Positions 47,400 through 59,544 of a stretch of DNA of 64,000 nucleotides are shown here, piece after piece. The position numbers were made by a program, and so were the translations under genes. The notes beneath the pieces were generated by a model, which was given only the letters and a program-made list of their open reading frames with translations, had not been told where the DNA came from and did no database searches. Each line of letters opens with the position of its first letter. Position 1 is the stretch's first letter. Source of the DNA: Stichopus chloronotus. Its lineage: Eukaryota > Echinodermata > Holothuroidea > Aspidochirotida > Stichopodidae. Location: positions 26,203,969 to 26,267,968 of the forward strand of contig CM037838.1 in assembly GCA_021234535.1 (NCBI GenBank). The letters are read 5' to 3'.

Positions 47400-49190
47400 A
47401 AGCAAAAGAATATTTTAACTGTGATTCGTAACTTTTTGTGTTAGATTATTCCCTATCTTCCTTCTACAGAGAATGACATGAATACATAAATGGTGCAATT
47501 CACTTATAGTACATGTGAAGAAGGGGCAAGATACGAGATCAAAGCCGTGGATAGATTCATTGTCAAACTCATTATAGTCCACTGTAACTATGACGCTGCT
47601 ATAATACTGTGTAGCACTCTCAATGTTTCTAAAATATACAAAGTAAAACGCAGTCACGCCTACAACACATTGAATGTTCATTTGAAGTGTAAATAGGAAT
47701 AAAGCAACCTTTGTTACTCAAGTGTAATACTGCTCAGTTCACTGTCATTCTTCATAGACGTCGGGAAACAAGACTGAAGGCATAAAAGAAAGAGACCGAG
47801 AGGTTGCAACAACTCGAGAAAGCTTTAAAACTTCCCCAGCCCTTTGAATGAAAAAATAAGAACAATTATGAAGCAAAAAATTGTAAACAGAACACAACAG
47901 GACCCAAGCAAACAAAACAAGAAAAAGAATAAACTTAGCAATAGAAAGAAGAAAGTGCGATATCAACAATAGTTTGCAGTTAGATAATGTTTGAGATGAT
48001 TTTTAAAGGGGGACGAAGAGTGTCGATCATTAATGTTGTCAATTGTCATTAACATTGAATACAGAACCGTGGGAAAATGAGTCAAAATTATGGAATGGAC
48101 ATACAATCAGAAAAACGCATAGAATACGTATGATGATTATCGGACATTACGATTCGACCAATTAATGAAAATTACCAACGTAATATTGACTACCGTCATA
48201 AAGGTTTTTTTTTTTTTGTTGCCAAGAGAGGAGTTGTATGTTGGAGATAATCTTCTTAACAAATACATGCTCTTTCTTAAAGTAAAAAAAAGGAGCTGAT
48301 TCCATGGTAGTTATTACCAGAGGCAATATTACAATAAGAAGAATAAGGAAGGACGAGGCTGCATGGGAGAACAACTTTAAAAATGGGCCTCAGAAAAAGG
48401 TGACGAAGTAGGCTGAGAATTACTTTTCACACTTTCTGCTCGACGTACTCAGTGTGATTATACCAGGTACGATGATTATCGACGAGGACCACGAGAAACC
48501 CACGATGCAGGAAGATACCAAATGAAGGTAACTAAATAATTTATCCATCGCACTTGCACTACACAAAATACCCTGCAGTTTTTGCAAAATGTTCAGAAAA
48601 CACCCCCCATGAAAGTATGAAAATGACGAAAAAATTTCATATAGGCCTATCCAGAATTAGACATATGATCGCTATGTGGAGTGTAAATTCTCTTGCATTT
48701 TTTAAGGAGATAAATGATTTACAACGTGCCTTTAGAGGGTCCTTCCGATGGAAGAAGAGCAAGCAGTCTGGGTGAATATCTTAAGGACTTTATCGCAGAA
48801 ACTTGCCTTCGCCATAACATCAAGTTTTGATAATCAGCCAGTGTACATTTAAATGTAATGAATTCACTGAACCACCATTTTGTCCAATCCCAAGCAAACT
48901 GGGATCGGCACGTATCTGCATGCTCGTACATTTATCTTACATTACAAACATTACATAAGCCCCTCCAATGTAAAGCAGGTTATCCTGAATCATGGAACTT
49001 CAAATATTATGAACAATAATTTAAGCAAAGAATAAAGCAAATTTGTTCAGTTTTCCATGAGTTCTTAAGAAGTGGGTGAAAACTACGAAGAAACTAATAA
49101 TAATATTAAGTAGAACACATACACTTACATCACCATTTCCAACGTATTTGTGGAATATTGCACACAATGTAGGCTACATTAGATTCAATC
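47400..49190. other. Intergenic downstream of DNase II copy 2, no gene seen
   Basis: Only short frames on both strands with no recognisable protein character; includes a T run near 48210. Confidence 0.4.
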
Positions 49191-49219
49191 AGACATAAAC
49201 TTGTCCAAATGGTGTCCAA

Positions 49220-49505
49220 AATTGAAGTGTGTCTAAAGGTCATCAATATTCTTTACTGTTTTTTAATGCCTAGTTTATCCTTTCTATCAAATTAATGTAA
49301 GCTGATGTCAACTTGAGGGTATATACGGTTAAAATAAGAAGAATAAAGGTACGTAATGTGATACGGTGCTGCATATTTTACATATACTCTATATAATGCA
49401 TTGATGTTATGTAAATTGACGGTAAGATGGGGGAGGGTATATCAAGTGTGGTACATATGCCATTGTGTGGTCTGTAACGTAATGCGCTTCTTATAAATTG
49501 TTAAT
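49220..49505 (+). promoter_or_regulatory. Third copy of the DNase II upstream block (orphan)
   Basis: Shares with 41480-41700, in order: 'gaagtgtgtcyaaaggtc', a 'tgatac' block, then 'atgtaa..ga.g.taagatg.ggga', 'caagtgt..tacat', 'tgtgtggt.tgtaac' and 'atgcgcttstta'. Similarity is about 75-80% by eye. No 5' UTR exon or DNase II coding exon follows before the retroelement remnant, so the body was probably lost or never copied. Confidence 0.55.
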
Positions 49506-49699
49506 AAGGAAAAATATTGACTTTCATTCTCATTTCGAAGAACGATTCAAATAGTAAGAAAAAGGAACTGTTGATAATAGATATTTTTTAATTCTTTTTA
49601 TCTCTTTGTTCATTTCTTTTCCAATTACTTTTATTTACTATCTTTTACTCATTTTCATTTTAACTTGGACCATACCAGAAAAGGTATTTATTAACTTAT

Positions 49700-51490
49700 T
49701 TCTGCTTTCACTCCGTTCAAGATCTTCGTAGATATCACAGTCGGCTCGAATTCATTCTTATTTCCAGAAAACTTGCTGCCAATGTATATTCTGATAAAGT
49801 CTTTCGCGGATTGCCCTCTGACGATTATATCGTCTCCTTATCATTTAGTTATTTTGTCGATAGAATATGCCCTGATTTAATTGTTCTCTTCTAGATTTTA
49901 TTTATATTGAACGAATAACAAAAATTATTTCCAGAGAAGTTGGTGATACGTTGCACTTTGACCATTTCCTTAGATGGGATTTTGAACAGGACATGATTCG
50001 ATCTGAAAGTAGTAAAGAAAGAGAACGAAAAAACAGCATGAAGAGAATTACCTGCTAGAAAAGATAAATTTGCGCGAAAAATGACTTTATAACAAAAAGA
50101 GTTACAGCAGAGAATATCGACATGTAAACATGCCACTTGTATGGTCCAAAGTGTTACGCCAAATGTATCAGCAGAGGCCACCATACAACTATTTGCTGAC
50201 AGGATACAGCCATTCACAATATGGAAGACCAACCACTGATAGAGTTGTCAGACGTTTTGTGGTTGCAATAAATTATTCATCTGTTTCTGCCCACTTGTTC
50301 AGACGATTTACGTCCAGAAATTACAGACCGACACTTCAAATGGGCAAAAGAGTGTGAAACCACATTCACTTTAATCAAGGTATGAATGACAGATTCTCCT
50401 AATACTTTTTTAAGAATCCTCTCTATTATTATTCCAAAATACTACTTAATGAATGTAAGAACTGAAATGGACTAGAATTATTCGGACTGTTAATGATTAT
50501 ATCTGCATTCAGACAAGGATGTACGTTAGATGCCTTTGGTGATCATTCAGTGATAGTCCTAGATATTGAAATCAAAGAACGAGCTGGCTACCTACGGGCT
50601 TACAAAAATTGCTTCTCAAGTTGTCAGATTATTCCTTTCAAAATGGTTATAAGAAAATTACAGAAATAGTCTTGGCAGATTTGCTTTCTAGATCAACCAG
50701 AGAGGATGATTCAGAAATTGATGAAATTGTTCCCATAAGCTTTCATGGCAAGTAATAATGATTGTCCTGAATTTGCAAATCCAATTGTAACTCGCTCATA
50801 TACTAAGAGAATGGGGATCACAGTGCTTCACTCTGAAGTAAATGATAATAGTTCTGTAGACTCATCTAGATCTACTCTCTCAGGATCAAATGTTGACAAG
50901 TTAGATCCACCTTCTGCAGGTTTGACAGAAATTCAAAATACGTAGTCTTCAAGAAGGACAGTGACAAATGAAAGTGGTGTCACTTGTATTCCAGATTTAT
51001 CAGTGTCACCACCTGTTGTAGTTCAACGTGATTTATAGCTGTTCCAATTAGCTTTACGCTCTCTACCAAAATCACTTTTATGTAAGATACACATTTTGGT
51101 CACTCGGCATGTACGGAAACCAGCCGAATTAGACAACATTATGAATGTTATTAGGAGAAAGATTATTCGTAACTTTATCTTACCAGTTGATGTTAACGAA
51201 TTCATGATTGAACAGGAAGCTTCTTCTTTCTTCACCCCTTTGTATGATTATCTATCACATGACCCATTACCGACAAACAGTAAGTCTGCAAAGTCAGTTG
51301 AAATCCGATGAGTACATTCCTTGTAATGGAGTTTTGTGTCGTTGGCTTTTACTGTAACAAGAGAAATGACATCAATGTGCCGAACTATAATCTCAGGATT
51401 CTCTTAAGTAGTCATCAAGGAATAGTAAGAACTTACCTATCTCACGAACTTTTTAAATGCTGCAAAATAAATGTTCAAAGGAATCAATAA
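49700..51490 (+). mobile_element. Decayed Ty3/gypsy-type retrotransposon remnant
   Basis: Broken plus-strand frames keep short recognisable pieces in the right order. Near 50590-50730, GLQKLLLKLSDYSFQNGY followed by EIVLADLLSRS is the end of the RNase H region (family form '..ADaLSR'). Near 51150-51340, ILPVDVNEFMIEQEASSFFT, PLYDYLSHDPLPTNSKSAK and then EYIPCNGVLCR resemble the segment before integrase. Many stops and frame changes intervene, and no LTRs were identified. The frame near 49720-49895 (DLRRYHSRLEFILISRKL) may be an upstream part. Confidence 0.6.
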
Positions 51491-51751
51491 TTAACAGGGT
51501 TGCAATGTAATTCAATAAATTGCAAACTGGCTGTTTATGATATTTTCAAGTAAAAAGAGAAAATGTTATTTACAGGTAAGATTTTTCGACAAAACAACAA
51601 AAATAACGACGACAAAAGAAAAGTATAATTTTTAACCTCAATTATTTTAATGGTTGTACTAACAGCCTGTACTGATTTTAAATGGAAAAATGCATTTAGT
51701 CGTTACGTAAGAGATCATGAACAGAAATTAAAAACTAGTGAGACTGCCTTT

Positions 51752-51753
<2 letters not shown>

Positions 51754-51795
<42 letters not shown>

Positions 51796-51797
51796 AT
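51754..51797. repeat. (TTG)n microsatellite
   Basis: About 14 uninterrupted trinucleotide units. Confidence 0.95.
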
Positions 51798-52239
51798 AAA
51801 TATAAAATACTACCCAGAATGTGTAAAGTAAGCAAATGAAACTCTGGCAACCAACTTCCACACAAATTTCAGTACATAATAAAAATGAAGAATCCTTCGC
51901 TCCTACACTCGTTTTTCGACTGAATTTTCATACCCTCGTCCATTATAAAGTAAGAACGTCATGTTATCACATTAACTTACAATTTTCAGAAATGGCAGTC
52001 GACAGCAACTTGGCAAATTTTTGTTTTCTTTAAAATACCCCTGTTTGTGTCAAACATAATCAATTATTGAAGAAATACATCACCAGACCTGCAAAAGAAG
52101 CAAATGCAAGAAAAGAGCAGATATCTTTGCTAAGAGTTTGTTGTAGACATCTTAATAACAGTATTACACATATTCATACTCAGTAGCTGTAATGCTGCTA
52201 TAAACGGCTCACTGTTTAAAATTTCATTAACACACTTAG

Positions 52240-52560
52240 CTAATATAGAGCACACCTTTTTTGAGGGGCACACTATTGAAACCCTCATAGACTATGCAGC
52301 AGTCACTGTCATAACCCTCTATAAGCAATTATCCTTTTTAACACAGAAAGTCAAAAGCGTCAAGGGTCCCAATGTCAAAACCCTCATAGTTACATTATTA
52401 ATAACTAGTATGAAAAAATTAAGATAAGATTTCTCCTATAAAGGATTGGCTCTGGAAACCCTCGTAGACTCATTGGGCATATTGCAAATACACGAAGTCA
52501 GACATATCCCACTAAAGGTTCGCCATCGAAACCCCGATAGCCGAATTAAACTGATAAAAA
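52240..52560. repeat. Degenerate ~90-bp tandem repeat
   Basis: The string 'gaaaccctcatagactc' or a close variant recurs near 52277, 52375, 52455 and 52530, within otherwise diverged units. Confidence 0.5.
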
Positions 52561-52599
52561 ACTTTCAAAGAAAAACAACTTATGAATATTCATTAGAAA

Positions 52600-53160
52600 C
52601 TGCTTCTCCCCTCCAAACAAATGTTTCATTTTAAAGATAGATAAATTTGGTCTCAATAAAAACAGAAGCCTCGGAGAAGCCTCCTATCAAATGATAATTA
52701 CATGAAATAAAGAAACGGTTTCATCGTTTCATTTTCAAAACACAACTTGGAGCCATGAAAAAATTCCTTCGTTTGTTTAAGGGGGTGGGGTTTAGTCGTC
52801 TTGATCATGTCAACTAAGAAAACGTGTAAGAAAACGTGTCAAGGTGCGATATTCACGTTGTAAAATATTTTGTGTCAGCACTTGCCTGCAATAACGTCAT
52901 TTGCCTTGATTTGGGAATTTATAGAAGGACATTATTACAAAAGCAAATGGTAAATAAAGGAACAAAATATTGACCTTTGCAACTAAAGTGAAGACTTCAT
53001 GGTCAGAGTATGGTAACTTGGAAGTGACATAAAAGTCACCCTTAAATTCAGCTATACTGTGAGTTCTGTTGATTGCAATTGCTACCAGTGGTTAAAACGT
53101 TAATGTAGATTTACGAATCACTTCTTTTAGTGATAGATGTGTTTAAATATATTAACAAAT
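52600..53160. repeat. Near-identical ~0.55-kb repeat, copy 1
   Basis: From 'acaaatgtttcattttaaag' through 'taaaacgttaatgtag' this matches 53645-54190 with only scattered changes; copy 2 carries an extra hairpin and a short insert. The runs 'gtgggtttagtcg' and 'aagaaaacgtgtaagaaaac' are shared. Confidence 0.9.
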
Positions 53161-53429
53161 TTGCAACAGTTAAGGGACTGGTGGTTGAAGTACGCGACCC
53201 GTACAACACACCTTACGTATTGGAAGCTAACAAGTATAACTCTTATGTCTTTCCTGTAGTGACTGTGCACGATGGTCGTTGAACGTTTGAGCTAGAAGGA
53301 CTTTTCATAAAGCCTATTGTACGGTGCCTTTTCCTTGATTTCATCCAACGCATAGAATTATTACTCAGATACATAAAGTTTAGAGAACAGTATTCGTAGA
53401 TTGCTGTCCTTTGAGTTCATTGTTCACAG

Positions 53430-54190
53430 TAAAGGCCACCTTTACTGTGTGCTACTATTGTTCGCCAGCGTCCATTCATTCAGCCACCCGTTAACAATCA
53501 GTTCACCATGAAACGAGGACAATAGCCACATATTGTTCGTGCCTAATAACCTCTCCCCCCTTAGAAAGTTTTATTGATACGGTCAATTAAAATACAATGA
53601 AAGACAAAACAGCTTATGAATATTCATTTCAAACTGCTTCTCCTCTCCAAACAAATGTTTCATTTTAAAGATAGATAAATTTGGTCTCAATAAAAACAGA
53701 AGCCTCGGAGACTTAGGTCTCCGAGGCTTCTGTTTTTATTGAGACCTTTCCTATCAAATGATGATTACATGAAATATAGAAACGGTTTCATCGTATAATG
53801 GGAAACTTTCCATTTTAAAAACACAACTTGGAGCCATGAAAAAATTCCTTCGTTTGTTTAAGGGGGTGGGGTTTAGTCGTCTTGATCATGTCAACTAAGA
53901 AAACGTGTAAGAAAACGTGTCAAGGTGCGATATTCACGTTGTAAAATATTTTGTGTCAGCACTTGCCTGCAATAACGTCATTTGCCTTGATTTGGGAATT
54001 TATAGAAGGACATTATTACAAAAGCAAATGGTAAATAAAGGAACAAAATATTGACCTTTGCAACTAAAGTGAAGACTTCATGGTCAGAGTATGGTAACTT
54101 GGAAGTGACATAAAAGTCACCCTTAAATTCAGCTATACTATGAGTTCTGTTGATTGCAATTGCTACCAGTGGTTAAAACGTTAATGTAGT
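53430..54190. repeat. Composite repeat: dispersed element plus ~0.55-kb repeat, copy 2
   Basis: The left part (53430-53700) matches 14395-14690. The right part matches 52600-53160. The two meet at a perfect inverted repeat (53683-53746). A shorter third segment with the same 'ggtctcaataaaaacagaag' end lies at 54400-54490. Confidence 0.9.
53683..53746. repeat. Perfect 30-bp inverted repeat with 4-nt loop
   Basis: The left arm 53683-53712 (starts GGTCTCAATAAAAACAG) and right arm 53717-53746 are exact reverse complements separated by TTAG. The other copies of the left arm (52650, 54460) lack the second arm. Confidence 0.97.
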
Positions 54191-54499
54191 GACTCTGCAC
54201 GATGGTCATTGAACTTTTGAGCTAGAGGGATTTTTCATAAAGCCTATTGTACATGTCTTTTCCTTTACTTCATTCAACTCACCGAATTATTACTCAGATA
54301 CATAAAATTTAGAGAACAGTATTTGTAGATTGCTGTCCTTTGAGTTCATTGTTCACAGTAAAGGCCACGTTTACAAAGAAAAACAACGTATGAGATTTCA
54401 TCAGAAACTGCTTCTCCTCTCCAAACAAATGTTTCATTTTTAAGATAGATAAATTTGGTCTCAATAAAAAACAGAAGCCTTGGAGACCTGTAAAAGACA

Positions 54500-57400
54500 A
54501 CTTACGTATTGGAAAGCTAACAAGTATAACTCTAAGGTCAAACATTATGGAAAAAACTCTTCAAACTCTTAGTTTTGTAAAGTTAGCTGCCCAGTGACAA
54601 TTTCCTCTTTTGTCTAGTCTAAATAGCTCATAGTAGAACTTTGACATCTTATCTGGACCTAATATCCTCCCCTCGGGCATCTAGCTATCAAGTTTATCCG
54701 ACTTACCGTATGTAGGAGGAGATGATATACTTAGATACATACCATGCACTCACATAAGCACACGCACACACACCTCTGGATACCCCTTCGCGTCACATCA
54801 CCACAATCGGTAATCCTGATGCACGTGACTTTGTGCATCCTATGGAAACCTACTAACGTCATTTGGTTTTAGCTGAATACTTAAGAGGCCACCGTAAGGG
54901 GTCAACCATTTACCTGTCAATTCACTAAAGCAGTTTAATGGAGTACAGGATCTCCTCGCTATGATACTACGTATAGGGATGAGCTAACCACCTTCAACAT
55001 AAAAAAAAAAAACAACTCGAACGCATCGAGTTATCCTCATCCAAAATAATTGCTCATGAACTACTAACGACGACAAATCTCAAAATATTTTCGAGGAAGT
55101 TGAAAGCCCTCATAAACCCTATCCATAACCGAAACAGTGACAAGTTACAGATCAATGCATCAAATTCCTGACATTTAGCCCCCTCCCATCTTCTCATATT
55201 CTTACTTTTTAAGGAACTTTTTAGATAGGTTATTTTACAACGCCCTTCAGGAATTGCTACCAAAATGGTATTAATTTAAATGAGTAAGTCAGTAAAGATC
55301 GTACTAAACAACACAACTTCCAACAGTCTACCCCACCTCTAGTAAAAATCGCATAACGACCCACCTGGAACAAAACATCTACTTTTTTCCCCAAGGTAAA
55401 TCGAACATAAATCAGACGTTTTAGCTCTCTGGAATCCACATTGAGCTTGTCAAATATTTTTCTGGTTTGTTCGTACTGGTCTGTTCTTACATGTCGAAAA
55501 AAAGCTTTTAATAAAGCGTTGCATACCGGTATCAGATACAAAATGCCCAGATTCAACCCACGATTTAACTAGACTCTTTACTTTCTTTCTCCCCACATGG
55601 GAAGTCCAAATTCACTGCAAATCTTATCCGAGTGATACCATTAACGTATGCATCCCTTTAGGTAACCTGAATATTCTCCAGCCTACCAACTGCAAATTCA
55701 GTCAGTATGCCGATAATAATTGTATACAACGCACAAAAAAAAAAAAAAAAACACTAACCAAAATTTACAATTTCTTACCTTGAAAGCTGGTGCTTCATGA
55801 AACTGACATCTCGAAATAGATTTTTCTTCATATGCTGCCTTTTTATACAATAAGATACTCTTTTTTTATATACTCTTTCTCTTCTAAAGGTTTTAAAATA
55901 ACACCGTGCATTTGTCTTCAAAATATCGACTATAATGCTTTTATTAAAGCCTCTCCCAGTGCAGCTTTCCTTGGTGTCACATTCGGAAATAAACTTTAAC
56001 TTTAAACGTCCAAGCAATAAATCTGCCATTCCGTTGCTGGATTGGCACAACTGCAATATCTCCATTGCCTGTGTTCCGTCCGATATCCTAGTCAAGATTG
56101 CCAAAAAGAAAAATCCGTCCAGTCCTTTCTGTAGAATTTCTCTTACCACTATAGCTGACGACAATGAGTAAGTTCTAAATAGAATTCGTGGAAGTTGCAG
56201 TCCATGTCTGCTCGCTTGTAAATCCCTGGTTAGATTGGTAGGTCTTATACCCACAATCCTGACAACGCAATATACGATTTCTTTCATTTCTTCAGAGACT
56301 TTAAGATTTGAAACTCTACAAGGATAACAACTCGGTTGTTGGTAGTTGATCTGAACGCCAGTTACGAAAAGACCAAGCCGCGACAATGCATTTCCCAAAA
56401 CATCCTCATTATGCAGAAACTCCTCTTGCTTTAATCCGCATTCCTTTCTGCCTCACTTCCATTACCTTGCAAGTAAATTGTTACAGCTTTTTTAAAGAAT
56501 GCAGTGTGATTGTAGACACCCTCATTGTTGTCAATGGATAGTTTTGCCTTAAAAAGAAAAGAAGGAAAAAAATGTCACCGTAGCTCATCCACACTCCCTT
56601 ACATGACCTTTCGTGAGGGTGATCAGAGGTGTACTTTATCATTATACATATGTATCTACCTATTTGTCCCCTGTTTCTAAAGTTCATCTGATATGCATCT
56701 AGAAAAGAGCTCGCTTTATTCAAAATTTGCAGAGTGAAACTCGGAACAAAAATCCTTTGAAATTGTGCTAATATCTGTTACCGTTTTTGACATAGGCTAT
56801 CCTTTTTCAAAGTGTGATAAAAAAATATGATGATAACGTGGGGTAGTTCTCAGCATCTGTATTTCTATATAGTGAACATTTTCATATGTTACAAAGGTTT
56901 CATACTTGCAAGTGATATCACTATTATGTAAAGACTAAAACACATGATACCATGACAAAACGAAACAAAAGACACATAAAGAATATCCTTGAAATAAGAC
57001 ATAACATAAGACATATGATGCAAGTCCCTCTCTTGTCATATATTTGCATACTTAGCGAATGCTCATTTACGAAGCAGTTTAAGCTCGTTTACGAAGACAG
57101 GAATTCTGTGTCTGTAAAATCGTCCAATATTCTATAGATTTAACATTTTGACATTTGTGGCTATACAGACAAAACATTGTGTCCTTTTCTGTAAGGGGAA
57201 CCGAGCACTTACAGCAACTACGGTAGCTCAGTCGGTTCAAATAGGTTAGCAGCTCAAATTTAACATCAGCTTCATCCCAGGCTTTCCGATATTGGAATCA
57301 ATGCCACTGTTACTTTGACCATTCACGGTTAAAAAGGAAACTCAGGAGAAAATTGTACTGGCTGACATAGGTTCTTGCCTTTATTTCTTCTTTTTATCAA

Positions 57401-57990
57401 GCCATGCCGTAAATTACTGTAAAGAACAAACAGAAACTCAACGGTCAATGTAGTAAAGCATTCTGGCTGGTTAAATGTGATTCTAGCATACCGCCACCAT
57501 AGCAATAGACCACGGAAATGGAGTCTACATATATGTGACACTTCATTATAGGTCGATGGTCATCAACACACATGTGCAGTGCTATGATTCGTTCTTCAAC
57601 GACTGTGATAGCTACGGTACGTTCATTACAATGTGACAATTTCACTGTAGGGCAGTTCCGAGCAAAACAGGACATGACCCCAGAAATTTCAAATTCATCT
57701 ATTCATTACAAATTTGGTATCAAATTGAAACTAAGGATTCAAATTTTCATAATTTACAGAAATGTTTATTTCAATGTAATTCATTCATCAAAATTTGCAT
57801 ATTTAATTAGAAATAACAATGATAAAATTATTGTCAGAAAGTACTCAGAAATGGAGTGTTATTCAAATGGATAATCAACAAAGATGTTATAAAACTTAGG
57901 TACTTATGTGTTTATATGGTTCCGGAGAGTAACAAAATAGCGACATTTTTTGGGTTAAATAATTTGTTCCAGTTCATTCACCCCATTTAA
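54500..57990. other. Gene-poor stretch
   Basis: No confident gene was found. Features of doubtful meaning are a short (CA)n near 54763, A runs at 55001 and 55736, and the 207-codon minus-strand frame listed separately. Confidence 0.35.
55775..56398 (-). CDS. Unrecognised 207-codon open frame
   Basis: The longest minus-strand frame outside repeats. It runs Met to stop without introns, with mixed composition (EEMKEIVYCVVRIVGIRP, LQLPRILFRTYSLSSAIV, GMADLLLGRLKLKFISE) and a basic C-terminal third. I recognise no domain. On the plus strand the same region is also partly open and ends in a strong GAGTAAGT donor near 56166, so the coding strand is undecided. Confidence 0.25.
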   Translation of the reverse strand: MGNALSRLGLFVTGVQINYQQPSCYPCRVSNLKVSEEMKEIVYCVVRIVGIRPTNLTRDLQASRHGLQLPRILFRTYSLSSAIVVREILQKGLDGFFFLAILTRISDGTQAMEILQLCQSSNGMADLLLGRLKLKFISECDTKESCTGRGFNKSIIVDILKTNARCYFKTFRRERVYKKRVSYCIKRQHMKKNLFRDVSFMKHQLSR

Positions 57991-58004
57991 ATTTCCAAAA
58001 AATT

Positions 58005-58460
58005 TGTCACAGTATAACGGTAAATATTGATATTTTTCCAATAATTCCTTTAAAAGACAACACATTGCAGTGATCTTTCGTTTGCAAATCTAGAACATCA
58101 ATACCCTTGAAACATATGCAAAATTGTACCTAATCCATTTCCCTTTAATCAATTATCACTAATTAAAGTTTGTCACGGCATAACATTATACCGTGACATC
58201 CGACTGACTTGCATACAAAATCATGAAAGTATGTCACGTAATAACCGAGAATATTTATATTTCTCCAATAATTCCTTTAAAAGATGACAAATTACAGTGA
58301 TATTTTGGTTTCAAGTCTAGAACATCAATACTCTTCAAACATATGCACAGTTGACGTTCCATCTATTTCCCTTTAATTAGTTATCACTAATTAAATTTTG
58401 TCACGGTATGACGCTATACCGTGACAAACTTCTATTAACTTGCAAACAAATTTGGGAAAT
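58005..58460. repeat. Tandem pair of ~228-bp units with palindromic TGTCACGGTAT ends
   Basis: Units start at 58005 and 58232. Each begins TGTCAC..TAACGG-like and contains 'ccaataattcctttaaaaga', 'ctagaacatcaata' and 'attatcactaattaaa'. Each has a hairpin near its end: 58171-58198, and 58399-58426 where GTCACGGTAT and ATACCGTGAC are perfectly inverted around GACGCT. Confidence 0.9.
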
Positions 58461-59544
58461 CCAACTTCCCATATTCCGACAAGGTTACAAACTAAAAGTG
58501 AGCACAGAACGCCCAAAATCATGACTAAATAACTTAGACCACCTGAAACAGAAGTCAGTTGTGGGCATAACGTTACAACAGTGCTAAAGTGTTCAACAGA
58601 CCCTCTTTCATGCCCAATTACACATGTATCACCTATGGACATGAAACCTAATACCCCTTGCCAGGCAGCTCAAGAAAGCCTAGACATTGGATTGACACAC
58701 CTGAATTACTTTACGAGAACGATTTTTAATTGACCATAAAGATTATCACAGCCTGAGGTGATAAAACTGACCTAAGGCGATGAAAATTTGCAACAGTTGA
58801 ACCTCAGTAGAACAAAAGAAGAGTGAGGTTGAAGTGAATCCCATTTTAATGTACGAGTAACGGCATGGTCGTCTCACTGAACTTCAGAGACGATGGTTGC
58901 ATGTTCTGACCAGCTATGGAAGTGACATGTCTGCTGTCCCAGTTGGTCTGATCATTTATGCTCAAACCAGAAAAGAAACAAATAACCCAAAGAAGATTTA
59001 AACTTTTCTATTTTCTGATAGTGCCTCCTTTGAGTTATGATTTGCGCTAACTCAAAGGCAGACTATTGTGTTCCATTGAAGAAAGTTAAAACAAAGGAAT
59101 AAGGATTGAATTACAGTAGGGGGCTCAATAAAGTGCCATTACAAAGCTCATCACATTAATGAAAAAAATACAATTTCTTTGTTACCCTTTATCTTTTTCA
59201 TTGTGCTTAAAGTTTGCCTCCACCCGTTTTATCTTGTTGGAGAGTCAGATTATTGCAAGTTAGTTTGTATTTTACAATCCTCTGTCTTATAGATTGCACT
59301 TTCAGTTACAATTGATCCAAAAACTTTAAATTTATATTTGAAAGTCCTGCAAGCTTCGTTTACTTTTCCTTACTCTTTCCCTTGTTAATTGTACACTTTA
59401 CTGTATATTATGTTTTTGTGATTAAACTTTTATTTTCAGGTATACTGTGTAAGAGCACATGTTAACATTTGAAATTTTAAAAAGTTGGAATAATAATTTT
59501 TAGGTGAGATGTATGACTGGAAACTTTCACTGACTTATGCCCTG

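Noticed and set aside
57221..57260. TAGCTCAGTCGG, a tRNA box A-like string
   Set aside because: No matching acceptor stem, anticodon arm or well-placed box B; probably chance or a decayed SINE too weak to list.
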